DNA of 64,000 bases from an uncultured candidate division WPS-2 bacterium (GCA_937927945.1 CALEYW010000019.1:1-64000); one strand, 5' to 3'. Shown: positions 1-9,110, counted from the first letter of the stretch. Program-made: numbers and translations. The notes: generated from the letters alone by a model not told the origin.

Positions 1-164
1 CGCAGATCCGCACGACCATCGAGCCATGCGTATACGGCGCGCGCGCGCGCCGTATCGTCCGGACTCCACGCCGGCGCGCCGATGCCGCTGTCCATTTGCA
101 CGAAGCGCCGCAGCAGCGACGCGCGGATGGCTTCTGCTGAGAACGCTTCGGAATGGGAGGTCAT
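1..164 (-). CDS. Unknown protein, N-terminal fragment (runs off the window)
   Basis: An open frame on the minus strand starts with ATG at 164 and continues past base 1, giving about 54 residues that begin MTSHSEAFSAEAIRASLLRR. A purine-rich AAGGA lies about 5 bases before the ATG, and the start is only 9 bases after the stop of the HD-GYP gene, so the two probably form an operon. The visible part has an amphipathic N-terminus and a later acidic stretch but no motif I recognise. The function is unknown. Confidence 0.5.
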   Translation of the reverse strand, partial: MTSHSEAFSAEAIRASLLRRFVQMDSGIGAPAWSPDDTARARAVYAWLDGRADL

Positions 165-173
165 CGTCGATCC

Positions 174-776
174 TTACACAGCGGCGCTTGTTGGAACGAC
201 GCGCGGCACTTGGCCCTCGCGTTCGATCATTTTGACGAACACCGCGACGATTTCAGGATCCCACTGCAAGCCCCGCGTCGCGGTAAGGATTGTCAGCGCG
301 CGCGACACGGTGACCGACGGCTGATATGGCCGGCCAGCCGTCAACGCATCGAACGTGTCGGCGACGGATACGATCCGACTCTCGAACGGGATCGCCGTCC
401 CGCGCAAACCGTCAGGATAACCGCGGCCGTCGATACGCTCGTGATGCGCGCGAACGAGCCGCGCCAAATGCCCAACGCGCTCGTCTTCGCTGACAAGCCG
501 GCATCCGACAGCAGCGTGGTCGCGCATGATGACGACGTCGTTGCCGGTAAGTCGCTCGCGCCCATGTAGTAATCGCACGGGAACGGCGACCTTGCCGACG
601 TCGTGCAGGCGGCCGACTTCGCCGATGACTCGTGACGCCTCAGCGTCCAGGCCGGTTGCGAGCGCGATCCGCTCGGCATAGCCGCCGACGGCAAGACAGT
701 GCTCATAGGTGCCTTCATCATGGGCACGCAGGGCGGTGAGAAGCCGGTGACTCCCGAGTCCAACTATCCCGTTCAC
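174..776 (-). CDS. HD-GYP domain phosphodiesterase
   Basis: This 200-residue protein is essentially one HD-GYP domain, the fold that hydrolyses cyclic di-GMP. The metal-binding HD pair is in RLHDVGKVAVP, with a later AHHERIDGRGYPDGL that contains the GYP signature and a DTFDALTAGRPY segment typical of the family. There is no receiver, PAS or membrane segment, so it is probably a free cytoplasmic enzyme or partners another protein. The start is GTG at 776, because a stop lies four codons upstream. It is divergent from the chemotaxis-type receptor, and a short unknown gene follows it in the same direction. The HD-GYP assignment is firm. The exact substrate (c-di-GMP or a related dinucleotide) is inferred. 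Confidence 0.88.
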   Translation of the reverse strand: MNGIVGLGSHRLLTALRAHDEGTYEHCLAVGGYAERIALATGLDAEASRVIGEVGRLHDVGKVAVPVRLLHGRERLTGNDVVIMRDHAAVGCRLVSEDERVGHLARLVRAHHERIDGRGYPDGLRGTAIPFESRIVSVADTFDALTAGRPYQPSVTVSRALTILTATRGLQWDPEIVAVFVKMIEREGQVPRVVPTSAAV

Positions 777-1096
777 ACCCTGACGCTACGAAGGGATCGA
801 CAAAAACCCCTCCCGACAATATACCCGCTTTTGTAACGATCGCTGCAGCCAAGCCCCGCCTATCCCGAAGGCTCGGGCGGCGAACCAAGGGTGGGCATTG
901 GCGGGCAGCGAGGAGGGGTGTAGTGCAGGACCGGGAGGGAGTTAGGGGGTACAGGAAACGTTCCCTCAGCCACAGCTTCGCGAGGTTCCTCGAGGTGCAA
1001 CGATTTTCGGACCGCCGTTCGGCCGCTCCGGCCGCGCCGACCCCCGCCATCGCGCTCTCCCGGACGCACGGAGCGCGACGGGGCGGAGTCGTCGCC
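777..1096. promoter_or_regulatory. Divergent intergenic region with two G-tract elements
   Basis: About 320 bases separate the divergent HD-GYP and receptor genes. On the minus strand a TATATT (818-823) precedes CGGGAGGGGTTTTTG (801-815), about 25 bases before the GTG of the HD-GYP gene. On the plus strand GGGAGGGAGTTAGGGGGT lies at 933-950, about 150 bases before the receptor ATG. These are two of seven similar G-tract elements in the window. I see no convincing -35 box for either direction. Confidence 0.35.
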
Positions 1097-2794
1097 ATGC
1101 GAGAGTTACAAGCGATACCCGGCCCGGAGGGCTATGTAGCCGCTGATACCAGCGAGCTTGGTAAGCTAGCCGGCTTCTTGGAGCGCGTCGTGACCGGTCG
1201 CGTGGACCTCACGGCGCGAGTCCATGTCGAGGCGAAGGAACCCGACGCGCACCGCATCGCGACGGCCGTAAACGAGTTGCTCGACCGCGTCCAGCGCGAC
1301 CTGGGCGAACTCGCCTTCTCGGTGACAGCGGCATCGACGGCCGGCCGAACGCAAGAGGCGCTATCGAGCGTAGCGGATGACGTGGCTGAGCATGCCGAAC
1401 GGTTCGGAGCTGTCCGTCTCGCCGTTGCTCAGACTGCCCAGGGTGCGAGCGATGTCTCGAGCCTGACCCGGACCGGCAGCGCGAGTGCAGACGAACTGCG
1501 CGCGGTGGCCGACCATTCGATCGCCGCGGCGTCGTCGGCGCTCGAACAGCTTGCGGACGTACGCGAGCGATGTGAAATGCTGCGCGACGGCATCGTCGCG
1601 CTCGACCGTTCTGTGGGCCAGATCGGCGAACTCGCCAAGGCGGTCAATGCGATCGCGGAGCAGACGAACGTACTGGCACTTAACGCCGCGATCGAGGCTG
1701 CTCGCGCGGGTCAAGCTGGCGCGGCCTTCGCGGTCGTCGCTCGCGAGATCCGCCGATTGGCCGATACGGCAGCGTCCGAGACGCGTCGGATCACCGGCGC
1801 CGTACACGAAGTACGGGACGCATCCGCAGCCGCGCTCGCAGGAGCGCATGAGACGGCGGCCGCCGTCACAGTCGCCGCGGCCGAGAGCGGTTCCATCCGA
1901 GAAGATCTTGAGCGCACGATCGCGCTCGTTGCCGACCTCGGGATCGGAATCTCGTCGATCGCTGCGGTCGCCGAAGAGCAGTCCGCGGCGTTAGGCCAGA
2001 TCGTGCTCTCGGTCACCGAGGTTGAAGCGACGGCGAATGCGAGCGCGCAACGCGCCGCGCAGCTGCGCGAGCTCGGATCGGCTGACCTCAACCTCGTAAC
2101 CGGCGAGGTCTTCGCTCGATACGTGGTCGGCGACCTCACAGACCGCGTGTACGACATAGCATGCGAGGCAGCGGTCGCGATCGAGGTCGTACTGGATCGG
2201 GCCGCGTCAGCGCTGCCGTCTCGAGGGCTGAGCATATACTCAACGGACTACCGCGAGATGCGTGGCAGTGAAATCACCCGGCTCCGCACGCTATGCGATG
2301 TGTCGCGAGCGAGCGCCGCCGGTTTTGACCCGCCAAAATACTTTACGGGTTGGGACTCATTTCTGGATGCAGAGCTGGCCCCGATCGTGGACACGTTCGG
2401 TCATGCCGACGAGGCAATCCAATTCTGCTGCGTCGTCGACGTCAACGGATTCGCAACGATGCACCGACGCGACCGGCGCCAGGCAATCACCGGCGATCCA
2501 ACCGCCGATCTTGCGGGGAATCGCGTAAAGCGTATCTTTGACAGTCCGGTCGCGTTGCGCGCCGCGCGAGTCGGCCTCGATGCCGAGCTCGTGCCCAAGC
2601 GCGCTACGCGTGCCCAATTCGCCGCTGCCGGCGTCGATCTCGATCGCATGAAGCCGACTACAGAACGGTCGCGCATCGTGCAGAGCTACGCGCGCGACAC
2701 GGGCGAGGTGCTGACCGACCTCGCCGTGCCGCTGTTCGCTGGCGGGCGGCGCTGGGGCGCACTACGGCTAAGTTTTCGCCCCACAGGGGCGTAG
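1097..2794 (+). CDS. Soluble methyl-accepting chemotaxis-type signal transducer
   Basis: The protein has 565 residues from the ATG at 1097, which has GGAG about 10 bases upstream. An in-frame GTG at 923 would add a low-complexity N-terminus and is rejected. The order is a HAMP-like segment (about residues 10-60), a long helical signalling region, and the conserved hairpin tip with EQTNVLALNAAIEAARAG. A C-terminal region of about 220 residues follows, with an alpha/beta sensor-like composition (IQFCCVVDVNGFATMH). There is no signal peptide or membrane helix, so it is a cytoplasmic receptor and may sense through the C-terminal domain. It would act on a CheA/CheW complex. No che genes are nearby. 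The ligand is unknown. Confidence 0.85.
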   Translation: MRELQAIPGPEGYVAADTSELGKLAGFLERVVTGRVDLTARVHVEAKEPDAHRIATAVNELLDRVQRDLGELAFSVTAASTAGRTQEALSSVADDVAEHAERFGAVRLAVAQTAQGASDVSSLTRTGSASADELRAVADHSIAAASSALEQLADVRERCEMLRDGIVALDRSVGQIGELAKAVNAIAEQTNVLALNAAIEAARAGQAGAAFAVVAREIRRLADTAASETRRITGAVHEVRDASAAALAGAHETAAAVTVAAAESGSIREDLERTIALVADLGIGISSIAAVAEEQSAALGQIVLSVTEVEATANASAQRAAQLRELGSADLNLVTGEVFARYVVGDLTDRVYDIACEAAVAIEVVLDRAASALPSRGLSIYSTDYREMRGSEITRLRTLCDVSRASAAGFDPPKYFTGWDSFLDAELAPIVDTFGHADEAIQFCCVVDVNGFATMHRRDRRQAITGDPTADLAGNRVKRIFDSPVALRAARVGLDAELVPKRATRAQFAAAGVDLDRMKPTTERSRIVQSYARDTGEVLTDLAVPLFAGGRRWGALRLSFRPTGA

Positions 2795-2926
2795 TGGAGA
2801 CGCGAGAGTGCCACAAGCTCGGCGGGGTTGCGCGATGCGACCATTGCCCTCACCCGTCATCGCGATGACGCACTCGTTGTGTGCGAACGCGCGCCGCGAT
2901 CGCACGACGTGACGGCACGCTGACGC

Positions 2927-4342
2927 ATGTTCGAGTGGATGCTCGACGTCGCCGTGCCGCGCCGCAAGCGCAGCCGCCGGCGTAAGCTACCGGACGGGGA
3001 CCTTACGACCACGCTTCTACGCGACGAGATAGCGTTCCGAGCGCGCGAGGCGGATCCGTCCGTCGTCGTGATCGCCGACTATCGCGGTGCGGGCTTCGCC
3101 GTGCCGCAGCTCTTTGCGTTCGGCGATCGTCTCGTCGGCGTTTGGGCGTACGGCGACGACGTGAACGCGTATCGCGAGGTTCGCTTCAAGGATGCACACC
3201 TCGCTCTCGACGCGATCGCGATCGTGACGACGCGCAGCGCGAGCTGGCAGGTCCGGCTTGCGCCGCTCGACTTCCCCGGCGTTCACGAGGTGCAAGTCGA
3301 GCCCGATGGTGCACGACTCTCGCTGGCCGTTCGCGTTTGCCACGGCCTCGATGCGTTGCGCCGCGGCGGCGAACTCACCCAGCCGCTCCAGCTCGTCACG
3401 CCGCTGGCGACCGACGTCGACGTCGCGCACGTGCTCGCGTTTCTGCAACGCTCCGAGCGCGAGGCCATTTCAGCACCGCCGACGGACGCAGCACAAGCGC
3501 GGTCGCTCGTGCGCGCGGTCGTCCGTGGGCGCCGGCCGGCGAAAGCACGCCTCACTGAAGGCGTCATTCGCGAAGTGCTGCGTCCGTGGATCGCAGAGCA
3601 GCACGCGAACGCGCCCGGCGCGCTCATCGACGAGCTCACCGTCGGGAGCGCGATCGCGGACCAGGCGCTCGCGTCGATCGACGGGCTGCACCTCTTCGAG
3701 ATCAAGGGCGAAAGCGATTCGCTCGCGCGCTTGTCGGCTCAAGCACAGACCTACGCGAAGGTCGCGACCACCGCGACGCTTGTGGTCGCCCCGCGCCACC
3801 TCTCACGCGCCTTCGCGGACATTCCAAAGTGGTGGGGCCTGATCGTGGTCGAAGGCGGCGCCGGCGCACCGGTCATCCGCGTTGCCCGCCAGCCGCGTAC
3901 GAACCCGGACCCCGACCCACGCGCGCTGCTCGACATCATGCTCGCCTCGGAGCTGGCCTCGCTCGCCGCCGCGCTGGGCCTTCGTCAAGCACGCCAACTC
4001 TCGAAGTGGACGCTGCTGCAGCTTCTCGCTAAACGCCTACCGCTCGACCGCATCTCGTACTCGGTCGGCTATGCCGTCGCGCACCGCGTATCACGACTGC
4101 CGCGCAAGACGGCGTGGACGACACTGCCGGGCACCTGGCCGACCGACGACCGCGCGGCGGGCATCTTTCGCGATCCCAATCTCGCGAAGAAGCTGAAGAA
4201 GGCGGAGCGGCACCGCGATCTTATCGCCTGGGGACGCTTCGACCTCATCGAGCGTGAGTTTCCACCGCGTACGGTCGACGTCGACGCGGACGTGCTCGAG
4301 ATCTTTCCCACCGTCGCCGACGCGCTCGCCGGCACCGCGTAG
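2927..4342 (+). CDS. sce7726-family protein, PD-(D/E)XK nuclease-like
   Basis: This 471-residue protein has an unrecognised N-terminal half and a C-terminal half that resembles the sce7726 family. The motif run is GVIREVLRPW, IDELTVGSAIADQ, then HLFEIKGESDSLARL, then a PKWWGLIVVE tail. The Asp and the E-x-K residues are arranged as in PD-(D/E)XK nucleases, so it may cut or bind DNA. The family is often found in phage and accessory regions, and its biological role is not established. It is followed 8 bases later by the disrupted DNA glycosylase gene, so the two may have formed a DNA-processing pair. The start is the first ATG after the receptor gene. No strong ribosome binding site is visible. 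Confidence 0.65.
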   Translation: MFEWMLDVAVPRRKRSRRRKLPDGDLTTTLLRDEIAFRAREADPSVVVIADYRGAGFAVPQLFAFGDRLVGVWAYGDDVNAYREVRFKDAHLALDAIAIVTTRSASWQVRLAPLDFPGVHEVQVEPDGARLSLAVRVCHGLDALRRGGELTQPLQLVTPLATDVDVAHVLAFLQRSEREAISAPPTDAAQARSLVRAVVRGRRPAKARLTEGVIREVLRPWIAEQHANAPGALIDELTVGSAIADQALASIDGLHLFEIKGESDSLARLSAQAQTYAKVATTATLVVAPRHLSRAFADIPKWWGLIVVEGGAGAPVIRVARQPRTNPDPDPRALLDIMLASELASLAAALGLRQARQLSKWTLLQLLAKRLPLDRISYSVGYAVAHRVSRLPRKTAWTTLPGTWPTDDRAAGIFRDPNLAKKLKKAERHRDLIAWGRFDLIEREFPPRTVDVDADVLEIFPTVADALAGTA

Positions 4343-4350
4343 GCCGCCGC

Positions 4351-4573
4351 GTGGAACGACTGACGGCAGACGCCGTGCGCGAGCTCATGACGGCGCTCGT
4401 CGCGCAGGGCTACGACGTGTATTGGGCCGAGGACTGCGCGCCGCCGGCGAACGCAGAGGTCTTCGCTCGCGAACTCATCTTCGTGATCGTCAACTCGGGC
4501 ATGAAGAACTCGATAGCCGAGCGCATCTATTACGACAGGATTCTGCCGGCGATCGAGCGCGGCGACTCCGTGA
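4351..4573 (+). pseudogene. Helix-hairpin-helix DNA glycosylase, 5' part (split by an IS21-type element)
   Basis: Codons 1-74 of a gene interrupted by the insertion at 4574. The encoded part (MERLTADAVRELMTALVAQG ... IFVIVNSGMKNSIAERIYYD) matches the N-terminal helices of endonuclease III-like base-excision glycosylases. Joining base 4573 to 7009, which removes the element and one CGTGA copy, gives an uninterrupted 196-residue protein reading DSVTTVFGHRGKA across the junction. As it stands, translation would end shortly inside the element and give a 79-residue product without the catalytic half, so the gene is inactive unless the element excises exactly. Confidence 0.8.
4569..4573. repeat. 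Target-site duplication CGTGA, left copy (IS21-type element)
   Basis: CGTGA directly precedes the left inverted repeat and recurs at 7004-7008 directly after the right one. Five bases is within the 4-8 bp range known for the IS21 family. Confidence 0.85.
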
Positions 4574-4611
4574 TGTTGGCGCCGGGATAAGACGGACCCA
4601 GTTTGGTCGCG

Positions 4612-5403
4612 TTAAGACGGACCCACCTGTCGGCCAGGTTTGGTGGCTAGCGTCGCGGTCCCTCGCGACTTGGCCCGCAGGCGGTAGCTCTCGCCTTTGA
4701 GGCTCAAGACGTGGCTGTGGTGCAAGAACCGGTCAAGCAAAGCGCCGGCGAGTGTGGTGTCGGCGAAGATGTGGCTCCAATCTGCAAACGCTTTGTTGCT
4801 GGTGATGATCGTCGCGTGCCGCTCGTAGCGTTGGCAGATGAGCTGGAAGAGCCAGGTTGCGGCGGCTTTATCGAATTCGACGTAGCCGAGTTCGTCGATG
4901 ATGAGCAGAGGCACGTTGACGAGATGGCGCTGCTTGTGCCCGGGAATACCGTCAAGTTGAGCGACGCGGATTTGGTCGAGGAGGTCTTGCGCGCTCACGA
5001 AGTAGACGCGGTGCCCGCCTTGTAGGGCGCGCATCCCGAGTCCGATCGCCAAGTGCGTCTTGCCGACGCCGGGCGGTCCGAGCAGCACGACGTTCTCGGC
5101 TCGTTCAACGAACGCGAGCGATTCCAACTCGTTGGTCATCCGTCGGTCGAGCGAAGGTTGCGCGTCGAAGTTGAAGGAGTCCAGCGATTTGAGACTAGGA
5201 AAGTGGGCGAGTTTGGTGCGGACGGTGATGCTGACTTCCTGGCGTGCGGCGGTTTCGTCGGCGAGCAGCGCATCCAGGAACTGCAGATGCGAGAGTTCGC
5301 GTTCACGTGCCGCTTGCAGGTGGCGCTCCAGCGCGGCGCTCGCGGCGCGCAACTTGAGCGTCTCGAGCGCCTGCGTGACGCGGGAAACGATGAGGTCCGT
5401 CAT
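4612..5403 (-). CDS. istB: IS21 helper ATPase IstB
   Basis: A 263-residue AAA+ ATPase, the usual length for IstB. The Walker A motif GPPGVGKT is at residues 109-116 and the Walker B motif LLIIDELGY follows. A C-terminal SYRLRAKSR tail is typical of the family. IstB forms oligomers on target DNA and activates the IstA transposase. The start codon overlaps the istA stop (ATGA at 5400-5403), so translation is coupled. There is no sign of damage. Confidence 0.95.
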   Translation of the reverse strand: MTDLIVSRVTQALETLKLRAASAALERHLQAARERELSHLQFLDALLADETAARQEVSITVRTKLAHFPSLKSLDSFNFDAQPSLDRRMTNELESLAFVERAENVVLLGPPGVGKTHLAIGLGMRALQGGHRVYFVSAQDLLDQIRVAQLDGIPGHKQRHLVNVPLLIIDELGYVEFDKAAATWLFQLICQRYERHATIITSNKAFADWSHIFADTTLAGALLDRFLHHSHVLSLKGESYRLRAKSRGTATLATKPGRQVGPS

Positions 5404-6839
5404 GCCGCGACCTCGTCGTAGACGGCGAGGCTGCGTTGCTCGACCTCGACGTGCGGAAGCGCAACTGCCGGCTCGGCGATGATGCGTGGCGTGCCGCCAA
5501 ACCGGTGGCAGAGCGTCGAGAGCACGCCCCGCTTGACGACGTCAAAGGCGAGTAAACTGTCGATCGCGCCGGCGACGACATCGTGGTGAAACTCGGCGTC
5601 GTGCTCGAGCACCTCACGCAGCAGGGCGAGCGGAGCGTGCGGTGCTTTTGCTTCGACCGCTGCAACGTAGCGGCGACCACTTTCGCCAAATCGCTCCACG
5701 ACGGCCTCGCCCAGAGCGGCGAACCGCTCGTGGCGTGGCTGCGGTCGCGGTGGGAGATGCTCGGGTATTTGCACCAATCGCTGGCCCGGCTGCGCGTAGA
5801 CGTGGCTCGCGAGAGTCTCGCCGTCCTTGAGGATTCGCAGTCCGTCGATGCGACGCTGGAGCGTGACCGGTTGACGCGCAAACGTCGCGGGAACTGAGTA
5901 TCGCACGCCGTCGACGCTCACCAGCGCGTATGCGTCGGCCACGCGGCTCTCCTCGAGCTTGATGTCGTAGGCGCGAAGCGGCTTGAGCGCCTCTCGCTCG
6001 ACGGCGAACCGATCGCAGGGACGCTCGCGCGTGATGCGATGGATGCGTTGGTTCGCGCGTTCGGTTAGCCACTGCTCCGCCTGCGCGTTCAAACCGGCGA
6101 GGTCAACGATGTCGCGACCGACGAAAAAGCGACCGCGGACGAACGCTACCATCCGTTCGACACGACCCTTGGTCTTAGGGCGCATGGGGAAATGCGCGAG
6201 CGGACGAAAGCCCACGTTGACCGCGAGCTCCTCGTACGACGGGTGCCACTGCACCGTCCCGCCGGCGCGCGAAAGCACGCCCGTCTTGAGGTTGTCGATC
6301 AACGTTTCAGCCGGCACGCCGCCAAAGAACGTGAACGCGCGGTAATGACAATCGAGCCACGTCAACAACTGCATGTCGGTGGTGAAACGCACGAACATCG
6401 CGCGTGACCACGCCAACACCGCGACGAACGCGTACACCTTGCGCGGGACGTCGCCGACGGACACGACGCCCATCTCGCCCCAGTCCACCTGCATCTGTTG
6501 ACCGGGCTTCACGAAGAAACGGGCCTCGGCGAGCGGCTTCGGCCGCGGTCGGTGTCGTCGAACGTGGTCCTTGAGCACCGTGCGGCCACCATCGTATCCG
6601 CGATCCCGCAGCTCGTCGAAGATCCGCTCGGCGCTCCACTGCGTGGTCACCGGATCGCGAAGCCACGCCGTGATCTGCTCGAGGTAGGGCGCCAGCTTCG
6701 CGCCCCCTTCCCGCCGCCGCTTTCCGGTTGGCGGGCTCGTGCTGCGCAGCGCGCGCCGCACGGTGTTGCGGCTTACGCCCCGCAACGCGGCGATTTTTCG
6801 AATACTCAGGCCCTGCTCCTTGAGGATATGGAAATCCAT
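5400..6839 (-). CDS. istA: IS21 DDE transposase IstA
   Basis: A 479-residue transposase with an N-terminal helix-turn-helix (LSIRKIAALRGVSRNTVRRA, residues about 11-30). A retroviral-integrase-type core follows. The catalytic acids are visible in QMQVDWGEMG (first Asp), ETLIDNLKTG (second Asp) and KGRVERMVAFVRGRF (Glu). It binds the terminal repeats and performs strand transfer with IstB. The full length and intact triad suggest it is functional. Confidence 0.95.
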   Translation of the reverse strand: MDFHILKEQGLSIRKIAALRGVSRNTVRRALRSTSPPTGKRRREGGAKLAPYLEQITAWLRDPVTTQWSAERIFDELRDRGYDGGRTVLKDHVRRHRPRPKPLAEARFFVKPGQQMQVDWGEMGVVSVGDVPRKVYAFVAVLAWSRAMFVRFTTDMQLLTWLDCHYRAFTFFGGVPAETLIDNLKTGVLSRAGGTVQWHPSYEELAVNVGFRPLAHFPMRPKTKGRVERMVAFVRGRFFVGRDIVDLAGLNAQAEQWLTERANQRIHRITRERPCDRFAVEREALKPLRAYDIKLEESRVADAYALVSVDGVRYSVPATFARQPVTLQRRIDGLRILKDGETLASHVYAQPGQRLVQIPEHLPPRPQPRHERFAALGEAVVERFGESGRRYVAAVEAKAPHAPLALLREVLEHDAEFHHDVVAGAIDSLLAFDVVKRGVLSTLCHRFGGTPRIIAEPAVALPHVEVEQRSLAVYDEVAA

Positions 6840-7003
6840 CCATCGCTCCGAACGATTGATGCGGGCTCCTCCTTGTTGGCGGTGATGTCGTAATCAGAGC
6901 CTTCAAGGAGGGGCCTGCTTCTGCTTCCGGGCCACCGGCCCGGGTCGGAGGTGGGTCCGCCTTATCCCGGCGGAAGTGGGTTCACCTTATCCCGCCGCCC
7001 ACA

Positions 7004-7008
7004 CGTGA
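7004..7008. repeat. Target-site duplication CGTGA, right copy (IS21-type element)
   Basis: Second copy of CGTGA, immediately after the right end TGTGGGCGGC (minus-strand reading). It matches 4569-4573 exactly. Confidence 0.85.
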
Positions 7009-7376
7009 CGACGGTATTCGGCCATCGCGGGAAGGCGATGGCGATGGACAACGTGTGGCGCGACCGCACCCGCTACTTCGCCATCTACAACGCGTGCCGC
7101 ACGGACGAACAGCGCCTAGCGTTTCTCGGCGGCCTCCCGTGGATCGGCAACATCACCAAGTATCACGCCGCGCGCAACTTCGGCATCGAGTGCGTCAAGC
7201 CGGACATTCATCTGCAGCGGATCGCCGACTACCACGGCACCACACCGCACGCGCTCTGCGCGGCGCTCGCCGGCGAACTGGGCTTACGCATCGGAACGAT
7301 CGACGGCATCCTGTGGGGCGCGAGCGCCCGCGGGCTCATCAACACGCGCTCTCTGATCGGGCGACTCACTCGTTAA
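7009..7376 (+). pseudogene. Helix-hairpin-helix DNA glycosylase, 3' part (split by an IS21-type element)
   Basis: The catalytic half of the disrupted glycosylase. It contains the hairpin LPWIGNITKYHAARNFGIEC followed by VKPDIHLQRIA, whose Asp corresponds to the conserved acid of the HhH-GPD superfamily (as in endonuclease III). It ends at a stop at 7374-7376. Reading continues in frame from the 5' part when the element and one target copy are removed. The substrate lesion cannot be deduced. Cysteines for an iron-sulfur cluster are absent, so it is not a classical Nth protein. Confidence 0.8.
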
Positions 7377-7377
7377 T

Positions 7378-7412
7378 GCAGCCTATTGTAGCGCTGCGTC
7401 GCAGCCTATTGT
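7378..7412. repeat. 12-bp direct repeat GCAGCCTATTGT (two copies)
   Basis: GCAGCCTATTGT occurs at 7378-7389 and again at 7401-7412, in the 51 bases between the convergent glycosylase remnant and the methyltransferase gene. The role is unknown. It could be a vestige of the original gene end or a short duplication. Confidence 0.5.
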
Positions 7413-7427
7413 TCCGTCAATCCTTCA

Positions 7428-9101
7428 CTAATCGCTACCCGCGTGTTCATCGGTTCCGGTGACAACAGAACCAAACAGCGTTGGCGCGCTTACGACCGGC
7501 GCGGCTCTTGGCGCACGCTTAAAGGTCGTATTCGCACGCTGCGACCGCGTTGGGTAATCAATTCCCTTGCCATCCAGTAATTCCTCAACCGTAAGAATCT
7601 GGACTTTCTCATGCATCCCGCCCATTGGCGACTTATAGAAGCCCGCCGATGCCGCCTCGTCCTTCATAGGTTTCGTGGGCTTCGTGAACGTCAACAGAAC
7701 CCCAATATCCGCCTTTTCCCGCGTCACAGTACCCACGAGATCGCGTACCATCGACACGTTAACGTTCGCGCCAGCCTTGACCGACAAGATGATTCGCTTG
7801 GCTTTGCCCTTTTGATCGTCATGGAAGTAGATGTTTCCGTCGATCCCCTTATCAGCGCCCTTTTTCGAGCTTTGTGCCGTCCGCGCACCCACTAGGCCAA
7901 GTGCCCAGGCTTGGAACTGAAATGGGTCCTCAATCGCTAGTCGGTTCGCATCGGGAATGGAGACTGGCTCGCCAATAACTTTGTAATGCGACGACACCGA
8001 TGCGCCGAATTGGTCCTGAAGGCGATGCTTAATCAGGCCGATCGCGAGATGCGTGATGTCAATGCCTATCCACGACAGTCCCATCTGCTCGGCCACGCTG
8101 ATTGTCGTACCGCAGCCGCAAAAGGGATCCAGCACAACGTCACCGGGGTTCGCACTCGCATCCAGAATGCGACGCAATAACGCTTCTGGTTTCTGAGTTG
8201 GATACCCAAGGCGCTCTTGCGCTGTCTGATTGATACGATCGACGTCGGTCCACACATCGCCGACGGTGACTTCACGCGCTTCCGGGTCGAACGGTTTATC
8301 ATCGCGCCGCCGCGGCCAGCCGCCATCCTTCGCCCAATGAATCAGCCCCGCGGCGTCCCATCCCTCCATGATCGCGTGCGTGTTCGCCCAATGTCTGCCC
8401 ATAGCGCTCACATCAAAGCCTCGCCACGGCTTCCCGCTATCTCCGTCCTTTGTGACGCCAGGCGCAGTCAATTCAAAGGTTTGGTATTTCTTCTTGTCGG
8501 GCCCCGTGATGAGCGTGTGCGGTAGTTTCGCTTTGTCGGCCTTCACTATAACTGGATGAAACGTGAACGCCTCGCTCTTTGAGTAAAACAGCAGCGTATC
8601 GTGAACTCTCGGCCACCTGCCCTTCGTGCTCCGCGCGTTGTGTCTGACCCAGATCACTTCATTGCGGAAGCTCCTCGGCCCGAACACAGCGTCAAGGATC
8701 ATCTTTAGGTAGTGGCTCGCGGTCGGATCACAGTGGAGATACAAGCTTCCTGTTGGCTTAAGAACACGACGCAGCTCTTCCACGCGCGGAGCCATCATTG
8801 ACAAGTAAGCCATCATGTTCGAAGGGCCAAGAATCTGCCGCAGGGCCTGCATCGTTTCCGAGAGCTGCCCGCCTTCTTCAACGACCTCCTCAAACGCTCG
8901 CGCTGCGTTCACATCCCACTCCCAAGTGTCCTCGAACGCCTTAATCTGCGCCGCAGCGTTGTCCCCCGACTGCTCCGCAAATAGCACATTGTAGTCGACG
9001 TTCGAGTTGAACGGAGGGTCAAGGTACACGAGATCGACGGACTCAACCGCTACATATCGCCGCAGGATGTCAAGGTTGTCGCCATAGTAGAGCGTGTTCA
9101 T
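7428..9101 (-). CDS. Adenine-type DNA methyltransferase fused to Mrr-like endonuclease domain
   Basis: A 557-residue protein with two parts. The first 370 residues or so are a class-beta amino-methyltransferase: catalytic DPPF at residues 28-31 and, later, the SAM-binding LDPFCGCGTT motif. The C-terminal part is an Mrr-like restriction endonuclease domain with DPFQFQAWALGLVGAR, KKGADKGIDG and IILSVKAGANVN. The Asp and Lys of the PD-(D/E)XK core are present, but Ser replaces the usual Glu before V-K. This arrangement is a known widespread family of putative single-chain restriction-modification proteins, and its target site is not predictable here. The ATG at 9101 lies 9 bases after a possible 29-codon frame. 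Confidence 0.85.
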   Translation of the reverse strand: MNTLYYGDNLDILRRYVAVESVDLVYLDPPFNSNVDYNVLFAEQSGDNAAAQIKAFEDTWEWDVNAARAFEEVVEEGGQLSETMQALRQILGPSNMMAYLSMMAPRVEELRRVLKPTGSLYLHCDPTASHYLKMILDAVFGPRSFRNEVIWVRHNARSTKGRWPRVHDTLLFYSKSEAFTFHPVIVKADKAKLPHTLITGPDKKKYQTFELTAPGVTKDGDSGKPWRGFDVSAMGRHWANTHAIMEGWDAAGLIHWAKDGGWPRRRDDKPFDPEAREVTVGDVWTDVDRINQTAQERLGYPTQKPEALLRRILDASANPGDVVLDPFCGCGTTISVAEQMGLSWIGIDITHLAIGLIKHRLQDQFGASVSSHYKVIGEPVSIPDANRLAIEDPFQFQAWALGLVGARTAQSSKKGADKGIDGNIYFHDDQKGKAKRIILSVKAGANVNVSMVRDLVGTVTREKADIGVLLTFTKPTKPMKDEAASAGFYKSPMGGMHEKVQILTVEELLDGKGIDYPTRSQRANTTFKRAPRAAPVVSAPTLFGSVVTGTDEHAGSD

Positions 9102-9110
9102 TCCGGTCCC

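Larger units (their letters stand above)
4574..7003 (-). mobile_element. Complete IS21-family insertion sequence (2430 bp)
   Basis: The ends are TGTTGGCGCCGGGATAAG (left) and, on the other strand, TGTGGGCGGCGGGATAAG (right), starting with TG as IS21 members do. Internal terminal repeats of the AAGACGGACCCA type occur at 4589-4600 and 4614-4625, with related copies at 6952-6963 and 6977-6988 on the opposite strand. These are the multiple transposase-binding sites characteristic of IS21. Inside are istA and istB with the usual 4-base overlap. The element is flanked by CGTGA duplications and interrupts a DNA glycosylase gene. All parts look intact, so it may be active or recently inserted. Confidence 0.92.

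Noticed and set aside
923..1096. Longer start for the chemotaxis-type receptor at GTG 923
   Set aside because: The added 58 residues are low-complexity and include the G-tract element; the ATG at 1097 has a better ribosome binding site.
4580..6997. CGCCG as the target duplication of the IS21-type element, with borders at GGATAAG
   Set aside because: That choice does not restore the glycosylase frame and the ends do not start with TG. The CGTGA/TGT borders give both.
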